Shown here: piece after piece, positions 46,912-56,076 of the stretch
How positions within the stretch are numbered: position 1 is the first letter of the stretch
Layout of the letters: each line of letters starts with the position of its first letter
Assembly (NCBI RefSeq): GCF_002874965.1
Contig: NZ_CP025624.1
Span: 1,984,001-2,048,000, forward strand
Length of the DNA stretch: 64,000 bases
Reading direction: 5' to 3'
DNA from: Pseudomonas sp. NC02
GTDB taxonomy: Bacteria > Pseudomonadota > Gammaproteobacteria > Pseudomonadales > Pseudomonadaceae
The notes under the pieces: model-generated
What the model saw: the letters and a program-made list of their open reading frames with translations, nothing else
Database searches by the model: none
What the model was told of the DNA's origin: nothing
Position numbers and translations under genes: made by a program

Positions 46912-47385
46912 TTGAGCACCAAGCTGATTACCAAAGAAGGTCATGAGGCCCTGAAAAAGGAGCTTGATTACCTGTGGCGAGAAAAGCGCCCTGATACCAC
47001 CCGCAAAGTGACGTGGGCGGCCTCCCTGGGGGACAGGAGCGAAAACGCTGACTACCAGTACAACAAGAAGCTGCTGCGGGAAATTGATCGTCGGGTGCGT
47101 TATTTACGCAAGCGCCTGGAAGACATGCGCGTGGTCGAGTACATGCCCGAGCAGGAAGGGAAGGTGTTTTTCGGCGCCTGGGTGGAGATTGAAAACGAAC
47201 AGGGCGAGACCAAGCGGTTTCGCATCGTGGGGTACGACGAGATCTATGAACGTATGGACTACATCTCCATCGACTCACCCATGGCCCGGGCACTGTTGCG
47301 CAAGGAAGTGGATGACGAGGCGCTCGTGCAGACCCCGAGTGGCGAAGTGTGCTGGTGGATCACCGCTATCGAATATGTGAAGTGA
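46912..47385 (+). CDS. greB: Transcription elongation factor GreB
   Basis: A 157-residue cleavage factor that rescues backtracked RNA polymerase. The N-terminal coiled coil starts LITKEGHEALKKELDYLWRE, the tip carries AASLGDRSENADYQYNKK with the acidic residues, and the C-terminal FKBP-like domain contains VFFGAWVEIENEQGE and ISIDSPMARALLRKEVDDE. The start appears to be TTG: the only in-frame ATG-like alternatives are absent and AGGGG lies 11 bases upstream. Length equals E. coli GreB (158). It is monocistronic with a terminator downstream. Confidence 0.93.
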   Translation: MSTKLITKEGHEALKKELDYLWREKRPDTTRKVTWAASLGDRSENADYQYNKKLLREIDRRVRYLRKRLEDMRVVEYMPEQEGKVFFGAWVEIENEQGETKRFRIVGYDEIYERMDYISIDSPMARALLRKEVDDEALVQTPSGEVCWWITAIEYVK

Positions 47386-47391
47386 CAACGG

Positions 47392-47433
47392 ATGGCCCGT
47401 ACGCATGAACGCGTGCGGGCCATTTGCGTTTTC
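47392..47433 (+). terminator. Terminator of greB
   Basis: A 13-base stem, 47392-47404 against 47411-47423, with one T-G wobble and loop ATGAAC, followed by TTTGCGTTTT. It lies just beyond the convergent permease gene end. Confidence 0.82.
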
Positions 47434-49942
47434 AGCCCTCGCGCAGCACCGTCAACGGGCTGGCATTCAGTGCGCGGCGGGTGCCGAACACGCCGGCACC
47501 GCCGATCAGCACGGCGCCGATCACCGGCAGCAGCAATAGCCACGGATGCGGGTGCCAGGTCAGGTCGAACGCGTAGCGGTACAGCACCAGTGTCACCAGT
47601 TCAGTGCCCAGCGCTGCCAACAGCCCGCTGACTGCGCCCAACAACCCGAACTCGATACGCCGGGCCTTGACCAGCAACTTGCGCTCAGCCCCCAGCGCCC
47701 GCAGCAGGGCGCCCTGGCGAATCCGCTCATCGAGGGTTGCCTGGAGCCCGGAGAACAACACGGCCATCCCCGCTGCCAGGACAAACAACAGCACGTACTC
47801 CACCGCCAGGGTGACCTGGGCCAGGATGCTGCGCAGTTGTTCCAGCAGTGCCTCCACCTGCAGGATGGTCACCGCCGGGAAGGCCCGGGACAGGTCGACG
47901 ATCTGTTGGTCATGGCCGGGCGCCAGGTAGAAGCTGGTCAGGTAGGTGGCCGGCAGGTCCTTCAAGGTCCCGGGTTGGAAGATCATGAAGAAGTTCGGCT
48001 GGAAGTTATCCCAGTTGATTTCCCGCAGGCTGGTAACCCGCGCTTCACGGTTTTCCCCGCCGACGGTGAATACCAGATGATCGTTGAGCTTGAGTTTCAG
48101 GCTTTCAGCGACCTTGGCCTCCACCGAGACGCCGGGAATTTCGTCGGTCGGTTGCGCTGTCCACCACGAGCCCGCCGTCAGCTTGTTGCCCGGTGGCAGG
48201 TCGGCGGCCCAGGTCAGGCTCAAGTCTCGCTGCACTGCGCGATCGCCGCTGGAATCCTTACTGACGATCTCCTGCACCGGAGCGCCATTGATGCTGATCA
48301 AGCGTCCCGGCACCACCGGATACAACGGAGCAGACTGTGCCTCCAATTCCAGCAGGCGTGCGCCGAAGGTGTCTTTGTCGGCGGGCAGGATGTTCAGGGC
48401 GAAATAGTTGGGGGCGTCCTTGGGCAACTGGTTCTGCCAGGTGTCCAGCAATTCGCCGCGCAACAACGCGATCAAGCCCATGGATAACAGGATCAGCCCG
48501 AACGCCAGTGACTGCCCCGCGGCGGCCAGGGGATGACGCAGCAACTGGCCCAGCCCCAGGCGCCAGGGCAGGGAGGCCCGGGCCAGCAGGCGTCGCAGGC
48601 TTTGCAGCAACAGGAGCAGCAGGCCGCCGAGAACCAGCGCGGCAATCACGCCGCCGCCCAGCAGGGCGAAGGTCAGCACCAGGTCGAGGCTCAAGCGCCA
48701 CATGATCAGGCCCAGGGCGAAGAGTGCCGCACCGTAGACCATCCAGGTGCTGGAAGGGATTGGCAGCAAGTCGCGGCGCAATACCCGCAGTGGCGGCACC
48801 CGCCCCAGGGCGGCCAGCGGCGGCAGGGCGAAACCGGCGAGGGCTACCAGCCCGGTGCCAATCCCGGCAACGGCCGGCAGCAGCCCGCCGGGTGGAACGT
48901 CCGCCGGCAGCAGGTCATGCAACAGCGCAAACAGGCCCAATTGCGCCAGCCAGCCGAGCAGGGCGCCGGTCAGGCTGGCCAGCAACCCCAGCACGGCCAA
49001 TTGCAGGCTGAACAGCAACATGGTTTCGCGTCGCGACAACCCGAGGCAGCGCAGCAAGGCGCTGGCATCAAAGCGTCGGCTGGCGAAGCGATTGGCCGAG
49101 AGCGCCACGGCCACGCCGGAGAGCAGCACCGCCACCAGGCTGGCCATGTTCAAGTAACGTTCGGCCTTGCCCAGCGCGCCGCCGATCTGCTGGTTGCCGT
49201 CGCGCGCATCCTGCAGCCGCTGGTTGGCAGCCAGGCCGGGCTTGACCAGGTCGCGATAGGTTTGCAGCACGGTGCCGCCTTGTGGCGCTCGCCACAGGTC
49301 GCGATAACTCACGCGACTGCCGGGCTGCACCACGCCGGTGGCGTCAAGGTCGGCCAGGTTGATCATCACCCTGGGCGTCAGGCTATAGAAGTTGCCGGCG
49401 CGATCCGGCTCATAGGTCAGCACGCGGGAAAGGCGCAGGGTCTTCATGCCGACGTCGATGCTGTCGCCGATTTTCAGGTTCAGTGCCGTCAACAGCCGTG
49501 CTTCCACCCAGGCTTCACCGGGTTTGGGGCCACCTCCGGCAGTTTCTTCGGCGAAGGGTTCGGCGGCGCTCTTCAGCTCGCCGCGCAACGGATACGCCTC
49601 GTTGACCGCCTTGATGCTGGACAGCTGGATGCCGGCGTCAGTGGCAATCACGCTGGAAAATTCCACCACCCTGGCGTGCTGCAGGCCCAGCTCGGTGCCA
49701 CTCTGGATTTGCTCGGTGCGGGCGGGTGAACTGCCTTCCAGCACCAGGTCGGCCGCCAGGAACTCGGTGGCGCGCAACATCATCGCGCCGTTCAGGCGGG
49801 CACCGAAGTAACCGATGGCGGTGCTGGCGGCCACGGCCACCAGCAGGGCGAAGAACAGCACACGCAGTTCGCCGGCGCGGGCATCGCGCAGCAACTGGCG
49901 AAGGGCAAGGCTGAACAGGCGCAACAAGGGCAAGCGTGCCAT
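47432..49942 (-). CDS. ybbP: ABC transporter permease, YbbP/FtsX-like
   Basis: An 836-residue permease with two FtsX-type modules. An N-terminal helix (about 25-45) is followed by a large periplasmic domain, then helices near 255-360, a cluster at 385-480, a second periplasmic domain (about 490-690) and a final group of helices near 700-830. The FtsX pattern is seen in [23 protein letters not shown] and [23 protein letters not shown]. The start ATG shares its A with the stop of the ATPase gene upstream (TGATG), a tight coupling. E. coli ybbP and ybbA have the same arrangement next to tesA. Confidence 0.85.
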   Translation of the reverse strand: MARLPLLRLFSLALRQLLRDARAGELRVLFFALLVAVAASTAIGYFGARLNGAMMLRATEFLAADLVLEGSSPARTEQIQSGTELGLQHARVVEFSSVIATDAGIQLSSIKAVNEAYPLRGELKSAAEPFAEETAGGGPKPGEAWVEARLLTALNLKIGDSIDVGMKTLRLSRVLTYEPDRAGNFYSLTPRVMINLADLDATGVVQPGSRVSYRDLWRAPQGGTVLQTYRDLVKPGLAANQRLQDARDGNQQIGGALGKAERYLNMASLVAVLLSGVAVALSANRFASRRFDASALLRCLGLSRRETMLLFSLQLAVLGLLASLTGALLGWLAQLGLFALLHDLLPADVPPGGLLPAVAGIGTGLVALAGFALPPLAALGRVPPLRVLRRDLLPIPSSTWMVYGAALFALGLIMWRLSLDLVLTFALLGGGVIAALVLGGLLLLLLQSLRRLLARASLPWRLGLGQLLRHPLAAAGQSLAFGLILLSMGLIALLRGELLDTWQNQLPKDAPNYFALNILPADKDTFGARLLELEAQSAPLYPVVPGRLISINGAPVQEIVSKDSSGDRAVQRDLSLTWAADLPPGNKLTAGSWWTAQPTDEIPGVSVEAKVAESLKLKLNDHLVFTVGGENREARVTSLREINWDNFQPNFFMIFQPGTLKDLPATYLTSFYLAPGHDQQIVDLSRAFPAVTILQVEALLEQLRSILAQVTLAVEYVLLFVLAAGMAVLFSGLQATLDERIRQGALLRALGAERKLLVKARRIEFGLLGAVSGLLAALGTELVTLVLYRYAFDLTWHPHPWLLLLPVIGAVLIGGAGVFGTRRALNASPLTVLREG

Positions 49943-50625
49943 CAAGGCTCCAGGGGCGCGACCATCAGGCCGGCTTCAAGACGGATCAGGCGACGGCAAC
50001 GGTGGGCCAGGCGCTCGTCATGGGTCACCAGCACCAGGGTCGTGCCGCTCTCTTTGTTGAGTTCGAACAGCAGGTCGCTGATGCGCTCGCCGGTATGGCT
50101 GTCGAGGTTGCCGGTGGGTTCATCGGCAAACAGCACGTCCGGTTCGGCAGCAAACGCCCGGGCAATCGCTACCCGTTGCTGCTCACCCCCCGAGAGTTGG
50201 CGCGGCGAGTGGGTGAGACGCTGGCCCAGGCCGACACGCTCCAGCAGGTGTTTGGCGCGCTCGCGGGCGTCCTTGCGGCCGTCCAGCTCCAGGGGCAGCA
50301 TCACGTTTTCCAGCGCGTTGAGGCTGTCGAGCAACTGGAAGGACTGGAACACAAACCCCACGTGCTCGGCGCGGATGCGTGCACGCTGGTCTTCGTCGAG
50401 GGTACTCAGGGCCTGGCCGGCGAGGGTGACTTCGCCACTGCTGGGCAGGTCGAGGCCGGCCAGCAGGCCGAGGAGGGTGGATTTGCCGGAACCGGAGGCG
50501 CCGACGATAGCCAGGCTATCGCCCTTGTTCAGTTCCAGGCTCAGTTCGTGCAGGATAGTCAGTTCACCTTCCGCGCTGGGAACCACTTTGCTAAGGTTTC
50601 GCGCGGTGAGAATGCTTGCGCCCAT
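49942..50625 (-). CDS. ybbA: ABC transporter ATP-binding protein, YbbA/LolD-like
   Basis: A 227-residue MacB/LolD-group ATPase. Walker A is [10 protein letters not shown] near 40-49, Q-loop [20 protein letters not shown] near 90, signature [17 protein letters not shown] near 144, Walker [19 protein letters not shown] near 165, and the H-loop LVTHDERLA near 204. The start at 50625 gives the usual length; the longer open frame reaches back over tesA and is a shadow. GGATTCTCC upstream gives a moderate ribosome site. It pairs with the permease downstream. Confidence 0.92.
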   Translation of the reverse strand: MGASILTARNLSKVVPSAEGELTILHELSLELNKGDSLAIVGASGSGKSTLLGLLAGLDLPSSGEVTLAGQALSTLDEDQRARIRAEHVGFVFQSFQLLDSLNALENVMLPLELDGRKDARERAKHLLERVGLGQRLTHSPRQLSGGEQQRVAIARAFAAEPDVLFADEPTGNLDSHTGERISDLLFELNKESGTTLVLVTHDERLAHRCRRLIRLEAGLMVAPLEP

Positions 50626-50635
50626 GGAGAATCCA

Positions 50636-51241
50636 ATGCGAATGTGGTTTTTGAGTGCTGGCCTGGCCTTGATGTGCATGGCCCAGAACGCAGCGGCGGG
50701 TACAGTCCTGATCGTTGGCGATAGTATCAGTGCCGGTTTCGGGCTGGATACCAGCAAAGGGTGGGTAGCGTTGTTGGGACAACGGCTCAAGAGCGAAGGT
50801 TTCGACGATAAAGTGGTCAACGCCTCCATCAGCGGCGACACCAGTGCCGGAGGCCGGGCGCGGCTGCCGGCGGCGCTTGCAGAGCATAAGCCGGACCTGG
50901 TGATCATTGAGCTGGGCGGCAATGACGGCCTGCGTGGGCAGCCACCCGAGCAATTGAAACAAAATCTTGCATCGATGATTGAACAGTCCAAGGCCAGCGG
51001 TGCCAAGGTGCTGCTGCTGGGCATGCAGTTGCCGCCTAATTACGGGCCGAAATACACCACCGCGTTTGCTAATGTCTACCCGGCCCTGGCCAAGGAAAAA
51101 AGCGTCCCGCTGGTGCCGTTTTTCCTGGAAGGAATCGGCGGCCATCCAGAGCTGATGCAGGCTGACCAATTGCACCCGGCGGTTGGCGCGCAGGGCAAGT
51201 TGCTGGAAAATGTCTGGCCAACGCTAAAACCACTGCTATGA
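50636..51241 (+). CDS. tesA: Arylesterase/thioesterase I, SGNH hydrolase TesA
   Basis: A 201-residue periplasmic GDSL enzyme. The signal peptide is at about 1-21 ([13 protein letters not shown]). Block I is [17 protein letters not shown] with Ser30, block II has [16 protein letters not shown] with the oxyanion Gly, block III is [16 protein letters not shown], and block V is [12 protein letters not shown] with catalytic Asp and His. It hydrolyses acyl esters and acyl-CoA. Its ATG lies only ten bases from that of ybbA on the opposite strand, so both promoters must overlap the other gene. GGAGAATCC precedes it. Confidence 0.92.
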   Translation: MRMWFLSAGLALMCMAQNAAAGTVLIVGDSISAGFGLDTSKGWVALLGQRLKSEGFDDKVVNASISGDTSAGGRARLPAALAEHKPDLVIIELGGNDGLRGQPPEQLKQNLASMIEQSKASGAKVLLLGMQLPPNYGPKYTTAFANVYPALAKEKSVPLVPFFLEGIGGHPELMQADQLHPAVGAQGKLLENVWPTLKPLL

Positions 51242-51299
51242 CGCTTTTCTAGCAGCGGTCTTTCGGCTAAGGTGGCGCCCCCCCGATTTGGAGCCCCCG

Positions 51300-51593
51300 A
51301 TGTCGCGTCCTGCCTGGTCACTGTTTGCCTACCAACTGATCGAGCCTGACGAACAGCTGGATCTGTTCGCCTGCCAGGAAGTCCGGGTGCATCTGGTGAC
51401 GCGTCAATTGGAGTTGGGCGGGTCCATCGACCGCACCCTCTGCGGCACGTTGTTGCCTGCCCAGCCGCGCTGGTCATCGGTGGATCGCTCGATCTTCCAG
51501 GACCAGCGTTTGTGCCCCCTGTGCCGGGCGATCCTCGAGTCGCAAAAACGCGGCACACCGCCGATCTGGCCGGAGCTGCGCTTCGAGCTTTGA
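51300..51593 (+). CDS. Small protein of unknown function with a CPLC motif
   Basis: Ninety-seven residues, probably cytoplasmic, no signal peptide. It has four cysteines: Cys25, Cys48, and Cys72 and Cys75 in RLCPLCRAILE, a possible metal or redox site. Codon use is typical of this genome. GGAG precedes the ATG at 51300. It lies between tesA and the L,D-transpeptidase, both + strand, with 58 and 72 bases on either side; no shared function is evident. I do not recognise a family with certainty. Confidence 0.7.
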   Translation: MSRPAWSLFAYQLIEPDEQLDLFACQEVRVHLVTRQLELGGSIDRTLCGTLLPAQPRWSSVDRSIFQDQRLCPLCRAILESQKRGTPPIWPELRFEL

Positions 51594-51665
51594 ATATGGG
51601 TGCCCGCCGGGCAGCCGTGTACAATCCATTTTCTACTACCCGTCGATCTGCGAAGGAATTCCCGG

Positions 51666-52634
51666 ATGTTGTCGCGCCTTTCCGCCGTCACCTGTTGCCT
51701 GTCTCTCGCTGCGCTCTGCGCGGCCGGTCCTGCTGCAGCCTTGCAGTTGCCTTTGCCGCCACCGGGTGAAGATATCGTTGGCCAGGTCCAGGTGATCAAG
51801 GCCAAGTACGAAGATACCTTCGCGGACCTCGGCACCACCTACGACCTGGGTTATTCGGAGATGGTCGCGGCCAACCCGGGCGTGGATGCCTGGCTGCCGG
51901 GAGCGGGTACCGAGATCGTGTTGCCGACGCGCTTCATCCTGCCGCCCGGCCCGCGTGAAGGCATCGTGATCAACCTGGCGGAGTACCGGCTCTACTACTA
52001 CCCCAAGGGCCAGAACGTGGTGTACACGTTCCCGTTGGGGATTGGCCGTGAAGGCTGGGGCTCGCCAGTGGCCCACACCACCATCACGGGCAAGATCCCG
52101 AACCCGACCTGGACCCCGCCAGCCTCGATCAAGGCAGAACACGCCGCCAATGGCGACCCGTTGCCCAACGTCGTGCCGGCCGGCCCGGACAACCCGCTGG
52201 GGCCGTTCAAGTTCACCCTCGGCACGCCGGGCTACCTGATCCACGGTTCCAACATGAAGTTCGGCATCGGTACCCGTACCAGCCACGGTTGCTTCCGCAT
52301 GTTCAACAACAACGTGCTGGAAATGGCCGACATGGTGCCGGTGGGCACGTCGGTGCGGATTATCAACGACGCCTACAAGTTCGGCGCGGCCGGGGGCAAG
52401 GTCTACCTGGAAGCCCATACGCCGCTGAACGACGATGGCACCCCATCGGTCGTCGACAAGCACACCGCCGTCATCAACGCCTTGCTCAAGCGTGAAGACC
52501 TGTCCAGCAACCTGCGGGTCAACTGGGACCAGGTGCGTGACGTGGTTGCGGCTGAAGACGGTTTGCCGACGGAAATCGGTGTACCCGGCGGGGCGCCGAT
52601 GGTATCGAGTACGCCGGTCGATCTGCAGCAGTAA
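51666..52634 (+). CDS. L,D-transpeptidase (ErfK/YbiS/YcfS family)
   Basis: A 322-residue periplasmic enzyme linking peptidoglycan stems or attaching lipoprotein. A signal peptide at about 1-27 (LSLAALCAAGPAAAL) is followed by a LysM-like region (YEDTFADLGTTYDLGYSEMVAANPG), then the YkuD catalytic domain at about 98-225 with VINLAEYRLYYYP, FPLGIGREGWGSP, LIHGSN and SHGCFRMFN whose Cys209 is the nucleophile. The C-terminal tail is unstructured. AAGGAA before the ATG at 51666 fixes the start. Its nearness to oprI (a Braun-type lipoprotein) hints at a common role. Confidence 0.9.
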   Translation: MLSRLSAVTCCLSLAALCAAGPAAALQLPLPPPGEDIVGQVQVIKAKYEDTFADLGTTYDLGYSEMVAANPGVDAWLPGAGTEIVLPTRFILPPGPREGIVINLAEYRLYYYPKGQNVVYTFPLGIGREGWGSPVAHTTITGKIPNPTWTPPASIKAEHAANGDPLPNVVPAGPDNPLGPFKFTLGTPGYLIHGSNMKFGIGTRTSHGCFRMFNNNVLEMADMVPVGTSVRIINDAYKFGAAGGKVYLEAHTPLNDDGTPSVVDKHTAVINALLKREDLSSNLRVNWDQVRDVVAAEDGLPTEIGVPGGAPMVSSTPVDLQQ

Positions 52635-52649
52635 GCCTGCACGATCCAT

Positions 52650-52687
52650 AACCCGTTATCGCCTCGCGCGGTGACGGGTTTTTTATT
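52650..52687 (+). terminator. Terminator of the L,D-transpeptidase gene
   Basis: AACCCGT (52650-52656) pairs with ACGGGTT (52674-52680), with partial inner pairing, followed by a T-run TTTTTATT. Confidence 0.75.
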
Positions 52688-52713
52688 GTCTGGAATCCAG
52701 CCAAATCACAGGC

Positions 52714-52745
52714 AAAAAAAAGCCGATCCAAGAATGGATCGGCTT
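52714..52745 (-). terminator. Terminator of oprI
   Basis: An 11-base perfect stem, 52720-52730 against 52735-52745, loop of four, and on the - strand a run of seven T (52714-52720). It is 21 bases after the oprI stop and well formed for an abundant message. Confidence 0.9.
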
Positions 52746-52766
52746 GATAACAACCCCGGAGGATTA

Positions 52767-53018
52767 TTACTTGCGGCTTGCTTTTTCAAGCATGCGCAGA
52801 GCGCGCTCGTTAGCTTCGTCAGCAGTCTGTTGTGCTTTTTGAGCAGCAGCCAGAGCTTCATCAGCTTTACGGTAGGCTTCGTCTGCACGAGCCTGGGAGC
52901 GTGCTGCTGCGTCTTCAGTTGCAGTCAGACGAGCTTCGGTTTCTTTGGAGACGCTGCTGCAACCGGTAGCCAGAACTGCGGCCAGAGCCAGAGCAGAGAA
53001 TTTCAGAACGTTGTTCAT
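52767..53018 (-). CDS. oprI: Major outer-membrane lipoprotein OprI
   Basis: The 83-residue Pseudomonas counterpart of Braun lipoprotein, very abundant and bound to peptidoglycan. Signal peptide with lipobox ATGC, acylated Cys20, then Ser-Ser. The mature part is an alpha-helical coiled coil of Ala- and Glu-rich heptads ([40 protein letters not shown]) ending in Lys, the residue used for covalent linkage. Length matches P. aeruginosa OprI exactly. AAGGGGAA precedes the ATG at 53018; an upstream in-frame ATG at 53033 is less likely. Confidence 0.96.
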   Translation of the reverse strand: MNNVLKFSALALAAVLATGCSSVSKETEARLTATEDAAARSQARADEAYRKADEALAAAQKAQQTADEANERALRMLEKASRK

Positions 53019-53085
53019 CGTGTTCCCCTTCAAGGACTTTCTATTAAATGGCTACTTTCTCAGAGTGAGCTAATAGCCGGCGTAC

Positions 53086-53113
53086 ATACTACCCATTACT
53101 TGTAGTAAGTAAA
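53086..53113 (-). promoter_or_regulatory. Candidate oprI promoter
   Basis: Reading the - strand, TTTACT (53113-53108) and TAGTAT (53091-53086) lie 16 bases apart and about 70 bases before the ATG. The spacer holds the small palindrome TTACTTGTAGTAA. A plausible sigma-70 promoter, not proven. Confidence 0.4.
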
Positions 53114-53644
53114 CTGACGTAGCGCAAGAAGCAAAAAAAATTCTCGCGTCCAATCTATTTTGGCTAATCTTTCGAGAGTCTGTATAAAAAATATGCAGAT
53201 TTTTGCACTCGGCCGAGGATTGGATCCAGCCTGAAAGGGCCGGCTGGCATGTGTTAAGCCATGTAAACATAAGTCATTTTATATATCGTCCCTGACACTA
53301 TTGTTCAGATTGTCTTTTCGCCATTCGGTATCTTTTGTGCATGTTGAGGTGACTTTAAGAGCGCGTGTTCGTCTCAAGCTTCAACTGCCGGCAATGTTCA
53401 GGCCATCGACGTAAGGAATCTCGATTGGCCCTTTCTATGTCCGCCAGCGCAACGGAAGACGAGCGCGTCTTGAGCAATTGTGCGATTGGCGCCTACTATT
53501 TCCCTGTGCTGGTTGTGAGCGCTAGTGCAAGGCACTGGCCGCTTTTCTCGTTGTCGAAACCGGCACCGGGTGGCGTAGATGTTCCTTCGCCGGAAAAACA
53601 TCGGTAAGGTAGGGGTCAGAAACCAAGACCCGCGAGGAGTAGTG
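53114..53644. other. Intergenic region with no recognised gene
   Basis: The stretch between the oprI promoter and the GNAT gene. AT-rich at 53140-53340, more GC-rich after that. A frame at 53365-53607 is open on the + strand but has a Cys/His-rich odd composition, no ribosome site and no family likeness; I treat it as non-coding. The GCGAGGAG ribosome site of the next gene is at about 53632. Confidence 0.5.
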
Positions 53645-53926
53645 ATGAGCGAGGCGTTGTCCATCCACCATGACCAGGCTGGTCATCAGTTCGAGACCAA
53701 TGTGGACGGTCATCGTGCCTATCTGACCTATATGGATCTCGGGAAGCAGACCCTGGATATCTATCGCACCTTCGTGCCCAACGCATTGCGCGGCCGTGGC
53801 ATTGCTGCCGCGCTGACCGAGGAAGCGTTGAAGTTCGCCGAAGAGGCAGGTTATACGGTGATCCCGTCCTGCTCCTACGTTGAGCGCTACATGGAGCGCC
53901 ACCAGCGCCATGCCGCGAAGCTTTGA
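53645..53926 (+). CDS. Small GNAT-type N-acetyltransferase (YjdJ-like)
   Basis: Ninety-three residues, a minimal GNAT fold. YLTYMDLGKQTLDIYRTFVPNALRGRGIA contains the acetyl-CoA loop RGRGIA near 56-61, followed by ALTEEALKFAEEAGYTVIPSCSYV near 64-86, in which the Cys-bearing PSCSYV is typical of the YjdJ group. It acts in the cytoplasm on an unknown amine. GAGGAG six bases before the ATG at 53645 makes this start certain against a longer frame. Convergent with the DAHP synthase gene and sharing its terminator. Confidence 0.88.
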   Translation: MSEALSIHHDQAGHQFETNVDGHRAYLTYMDLGKQTLDIYRTFVPNALRGRGIAAALTEEALKFAEEAGYTVIPSCSYVERYMERHQRHAAKL

Positions 53927-53991
53927 GCATTGAGTAGGGCGGTACGCAGAGCATCCCAGGATGCATTCCCACGCAGGGCGGGGGAACGATC

Positions 53992-54023
53992 AAAAAAAAC
54001 GCCGGGTTTAGCCCGGCGTTTTT
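53992..54023. terminator. Bidirectional terminator between the GNAT and DAHP synthase genes
   Basis: ACGCCGGG (53999-54006) pairs with CCCGGCGT (54012-54019), loop TTTAG, flanked by an A-run (53992-53999) and a T-run (54019-54023), so it serves both convergent genes. Confidence 0.9.
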
Positions 54024-54040
54024 GTGTCCGCAGTCTGTGC

Positions 54041-55117
54041 TCAGCCGCGCTGGCGCTTGGGCAACACGTCCTTGAGCTTGGCATGCATGCTGCGCAAGGT
54101 GGTCTCGGTGGCAGACCAGTCGATGCACGCATCGGTGATCGACACGCCGTATTGCAGGTCGGCCAGGTCCTTTGGAATCGCCTGGCAGCCCCAGTTCAGG
54201 TGGCTTTCGACCATCAGGCCGATGATCGACTGGTTGCCTTCCAGAATCTGGTTGGCCACGTTCTCCATCACCAGCGGTTGCAGGGCCGGGTCCTTGTTGG
54301 AGTTGGCGTGGCTGCAATCGACCATGATGTTCGGCTTGATCTTCGCCTTGTTCAGCGCCTGTTCGCACAAGGCCACGCTGACCGAATCATAGTTGGGCTT
54401 GCCATTGCCGCCACGCAGTACCACGTGACCGTAGGCGTTGCCCTTGGTGGTGACGATGGACACGCCACCTTCCTGGTTGATGCCCAGGAAGCGGTGCGGG
54501 CTGGAGACCGACTGCAGGGCGTTGATCGCCACGGTCAGGCCGCCATCGGTACCGTTCTTGAAACCCACGGCCGAGGACAGGCCGGAAGCCATTTCGCGGT
54601 GAGTCTGGGATTCGGTGGTGCGTGCACCAATTGCCGACCAGCTGATCAGGTCTTGCAGGTACTGCGGGGAAATCGGGTCCAGGGCTTCGGTTGCCGTCGG
54701 CAGGCCCATTTCCGCCAGGTCCAGCAGCAATTGACGACCGATGTGCAGGCCGTCCTGGATCTTGAACGAGTCGTCCAGGTACGGGTCGTTGATCAAGCCT
54801 TTCCAGCCGACGGTGGTACGCGGCTTCTCGAAATAGACACGCATCACCAGGTACAAGGTGTCGGACACTTCCGCCGCCAGCACCTTCAGGCGCTCGGCGT
54901 ATTCGTGGGCAGCCTTGAGGTCATGGATCGAGCACGGCCCGATGACCACGAACAGGCGGTGGTCGGTGCCGTCGAGAATCTCACGGATGACTTCGCGGCC
55001 CTTGGTGACGGTCTGCAGGGCAGCGTCGCTCAGGGGGATTTCGCGCTTGAGCTGATCGGGCGTGATCAGGGTCTCGTTGGATTCGACGTTAAGGTCGTTG
55101 ATCGGTAAATCAGCCAT
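54041..55117 (-). CDS. 3-deoxy-7-phosphoheptulonate (DAHP) synthase, class I
   Basis: The 358-residue first enzyme of the shikimate pathway, condensing PEP and erythrose 4-phosphate. Motifs: HRLFVVIGPCSIHD near 60 with the metal-binding Cys, MRVYFEKPRTTVGWKGLINDP near 90, GARTTESQTHREMASG near 175, GFKNGTDGG near 196, and MVDCSHANSNKDP near 262. It belongs to the AroF/AroG/AroH group; feedback specificity cannot be read by eye. The start MADLPINDLNVESNE at 55117 matches the normal N-terminus better than the frame from 55138. Confidence 0.94.
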   Translation of the reverse strand: MADLPINDLNVESNETLITPDQLKREIPLSDAALQTVTKGREVIREILDGTDHRLFVVIGPCSIHDLKAAHEYAERLKVLAAEVSDTLYLVMRVYFEKPRTTVGWKGLINDPYLDDSFKIQDGLHIGRQLLLDLAEMGLPTATEALDPISPQYLQDLISWSAIGARTTESQTHREMASGLSSAVGFKNGTDGGLTVAINALQSVSSPHRFLGINQEGGVSIVTTKGNAYGHVVLRGGNGKPNYDSVSVALCEQALNKAKIKPNIMVDCSHANSNKDPALQPLVMENVANQILEGNQSIIGLMVESHLNWGCQAIPKDLADLQYGVSITDACIDWSATETTLRSMHAKLKDVLPKRQRG

Positions 55118-55250
55118 CGTGTTACTCGTCAGGGTCACGGGTGCCGGCCGCCAGCGATCCCCGTGCGGCGGAGCACAGCATGATTTAAGTGCAGCGGGGA
55201 GCGGAACCTTAGCGCGTTACAAGGCTGCGAGACAATGGGCAACGTCCGCT

Positions 55251-55685
55251 TTAATCCAGCGCTGGCAGCACAAAAGCCTCATGGGAGAACTCGCCGGCAT
55301 GGCGCGTGACCCATTCCCGGGCCAGCGCTTCGCTCTGCCCGGGTGTGGGCTCGACGCCTTCGTGGAGGCGGCAGTACCGTTCGATCTGGCACACTTGCTC
55401 ACCCATCCGCGCACCGAACAAGGCCTGCTCATCGGTAAAGGCAATGTCGACGCGGTAGCCGTTTTCGGCCTTGCGGCACCATGCCACATAGCCCGGATAG
55501 CGGGCCGTCTGGCCCAGTGAGGGGATGTGCAACTCGATGGCCGCGCCCTGGCGCCAGGCCCGTGGGCAATTGCATGCGACGCCGCCCAGGCCGATAGTGT
55601 GCAGCCGTTGGCGGGAAATGCCGGAAATGGGGCGTTGGGTTATTTCGACAGCGACATCATCAGGGTGAGGAAAGAAACGACCCAT
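55251..55685 (-). CDS. PilZ-domain protein
   Basis: A 144-residue protein with a PilZ-like beta-barrel: the region after VAVEITQRPISGISRQRLHTIGLGGVAC contains a variant of the c-di-GMP pattern (an Arg-rich stretch then GLGG in place of the usual NxSxxG), followed by AIELHIPSLG and YPGYVAWCRKAENGYRVDIAFTD. Whether it still binds c-di-GMP is uncertain because the N-terminal RxxxR is not clear. Its ATG overlaps on the opposite strand the ATG of the thioredoxin-like gene (CATG at 55683-55686). Confidence 0.75.
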   Translation of the reverse strand: MGRFFPHPDDVAVEITQRPISGISRQRLHTIGLGGVACNCPRAWRQGAAIELHIPSLGQTARYPGYVAWCRKAENGYRVDIAFTDEQALFGARMGEQVCQIERYCRLHEGVEPTPGQSEALAREWVTRHAGEFSHEAFVLPALD

Positions 55686-56076
55686 GCACACGGACTCCGA
55701 GCACCGTCCAGTTGACGGCGGTGGCAGCAGTATAGTGAAAGAACTGCAACTTACCGACCTGGATATCGACCAGCAATTACTGGGGCTTCCCGGCACGTCC
55801 CTGGTGGTGTTTACCGGTGACGGCTGCTCGCGTTGCCGCTTCCTGCACCAGCAACTGCCGGGTTGGGACTTGCCGGTGGACCGGGTGTGCTGGGTGGATG
55901 CGGGTCACAATGGCGGGGCAGTGGAGCGCTACGAGATCTTTCACCTGCCGGCGTTGTTTGTGGTGTGTGACGGGAAATTCCATGGAATATTAGCGTCACT
56001 GACGCGTCTGACCGCCAGCGACCTGACTCAAGGTGTGCAGCAGGCGCTCAAACGAATACCAGAGGAGTTGCCATGA
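55684..56076 (+). CDS. Thioredoxin-like protein
   Basis: A 130-residue protein with a thioredoxin-fold: LVVFTGDGCSRCRFLHQQL near 40-59 has a CSRC active-site motif, then VDRVCWVDAGHNGGAVERYEIFHLPALFVV with the cis-Pro in HLPALF near 90. The first 17 residues are polar and poorly conserved looking, and a GTG at 55735 (VKELQLTD) could be the true start. It overlaps panE by four bases (ATGA), so both are probably in one operon. Substrate unknown. Confidence 0.78.
   Translation: MHTDSEHRPVDGGGSSIVKELQLTDLDIDQQLLGLPGTSLVVFTGDGCSRCRFLHQQLPGWDLPVDRVCWVDAGHNGGAVERYEIFHLPALFVVCDGKFHGILASLTRLTASDLTQGVQQALKRIPEELP

Noticed and set aside
48533..49729. A 398-codon + strand frame opposite the YbbP-like permease gene
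   Set aside because: Very Gln- and Ala-rich, no start signal, opposite a recognisable FtsX-type permease.
53365..53607. An 80-codon + strand frame in the intergenic region before the GNAT gene
   Set aside because: No ribosome site, unusual composition (Cys/His/Ser-rich), and no family likeness.
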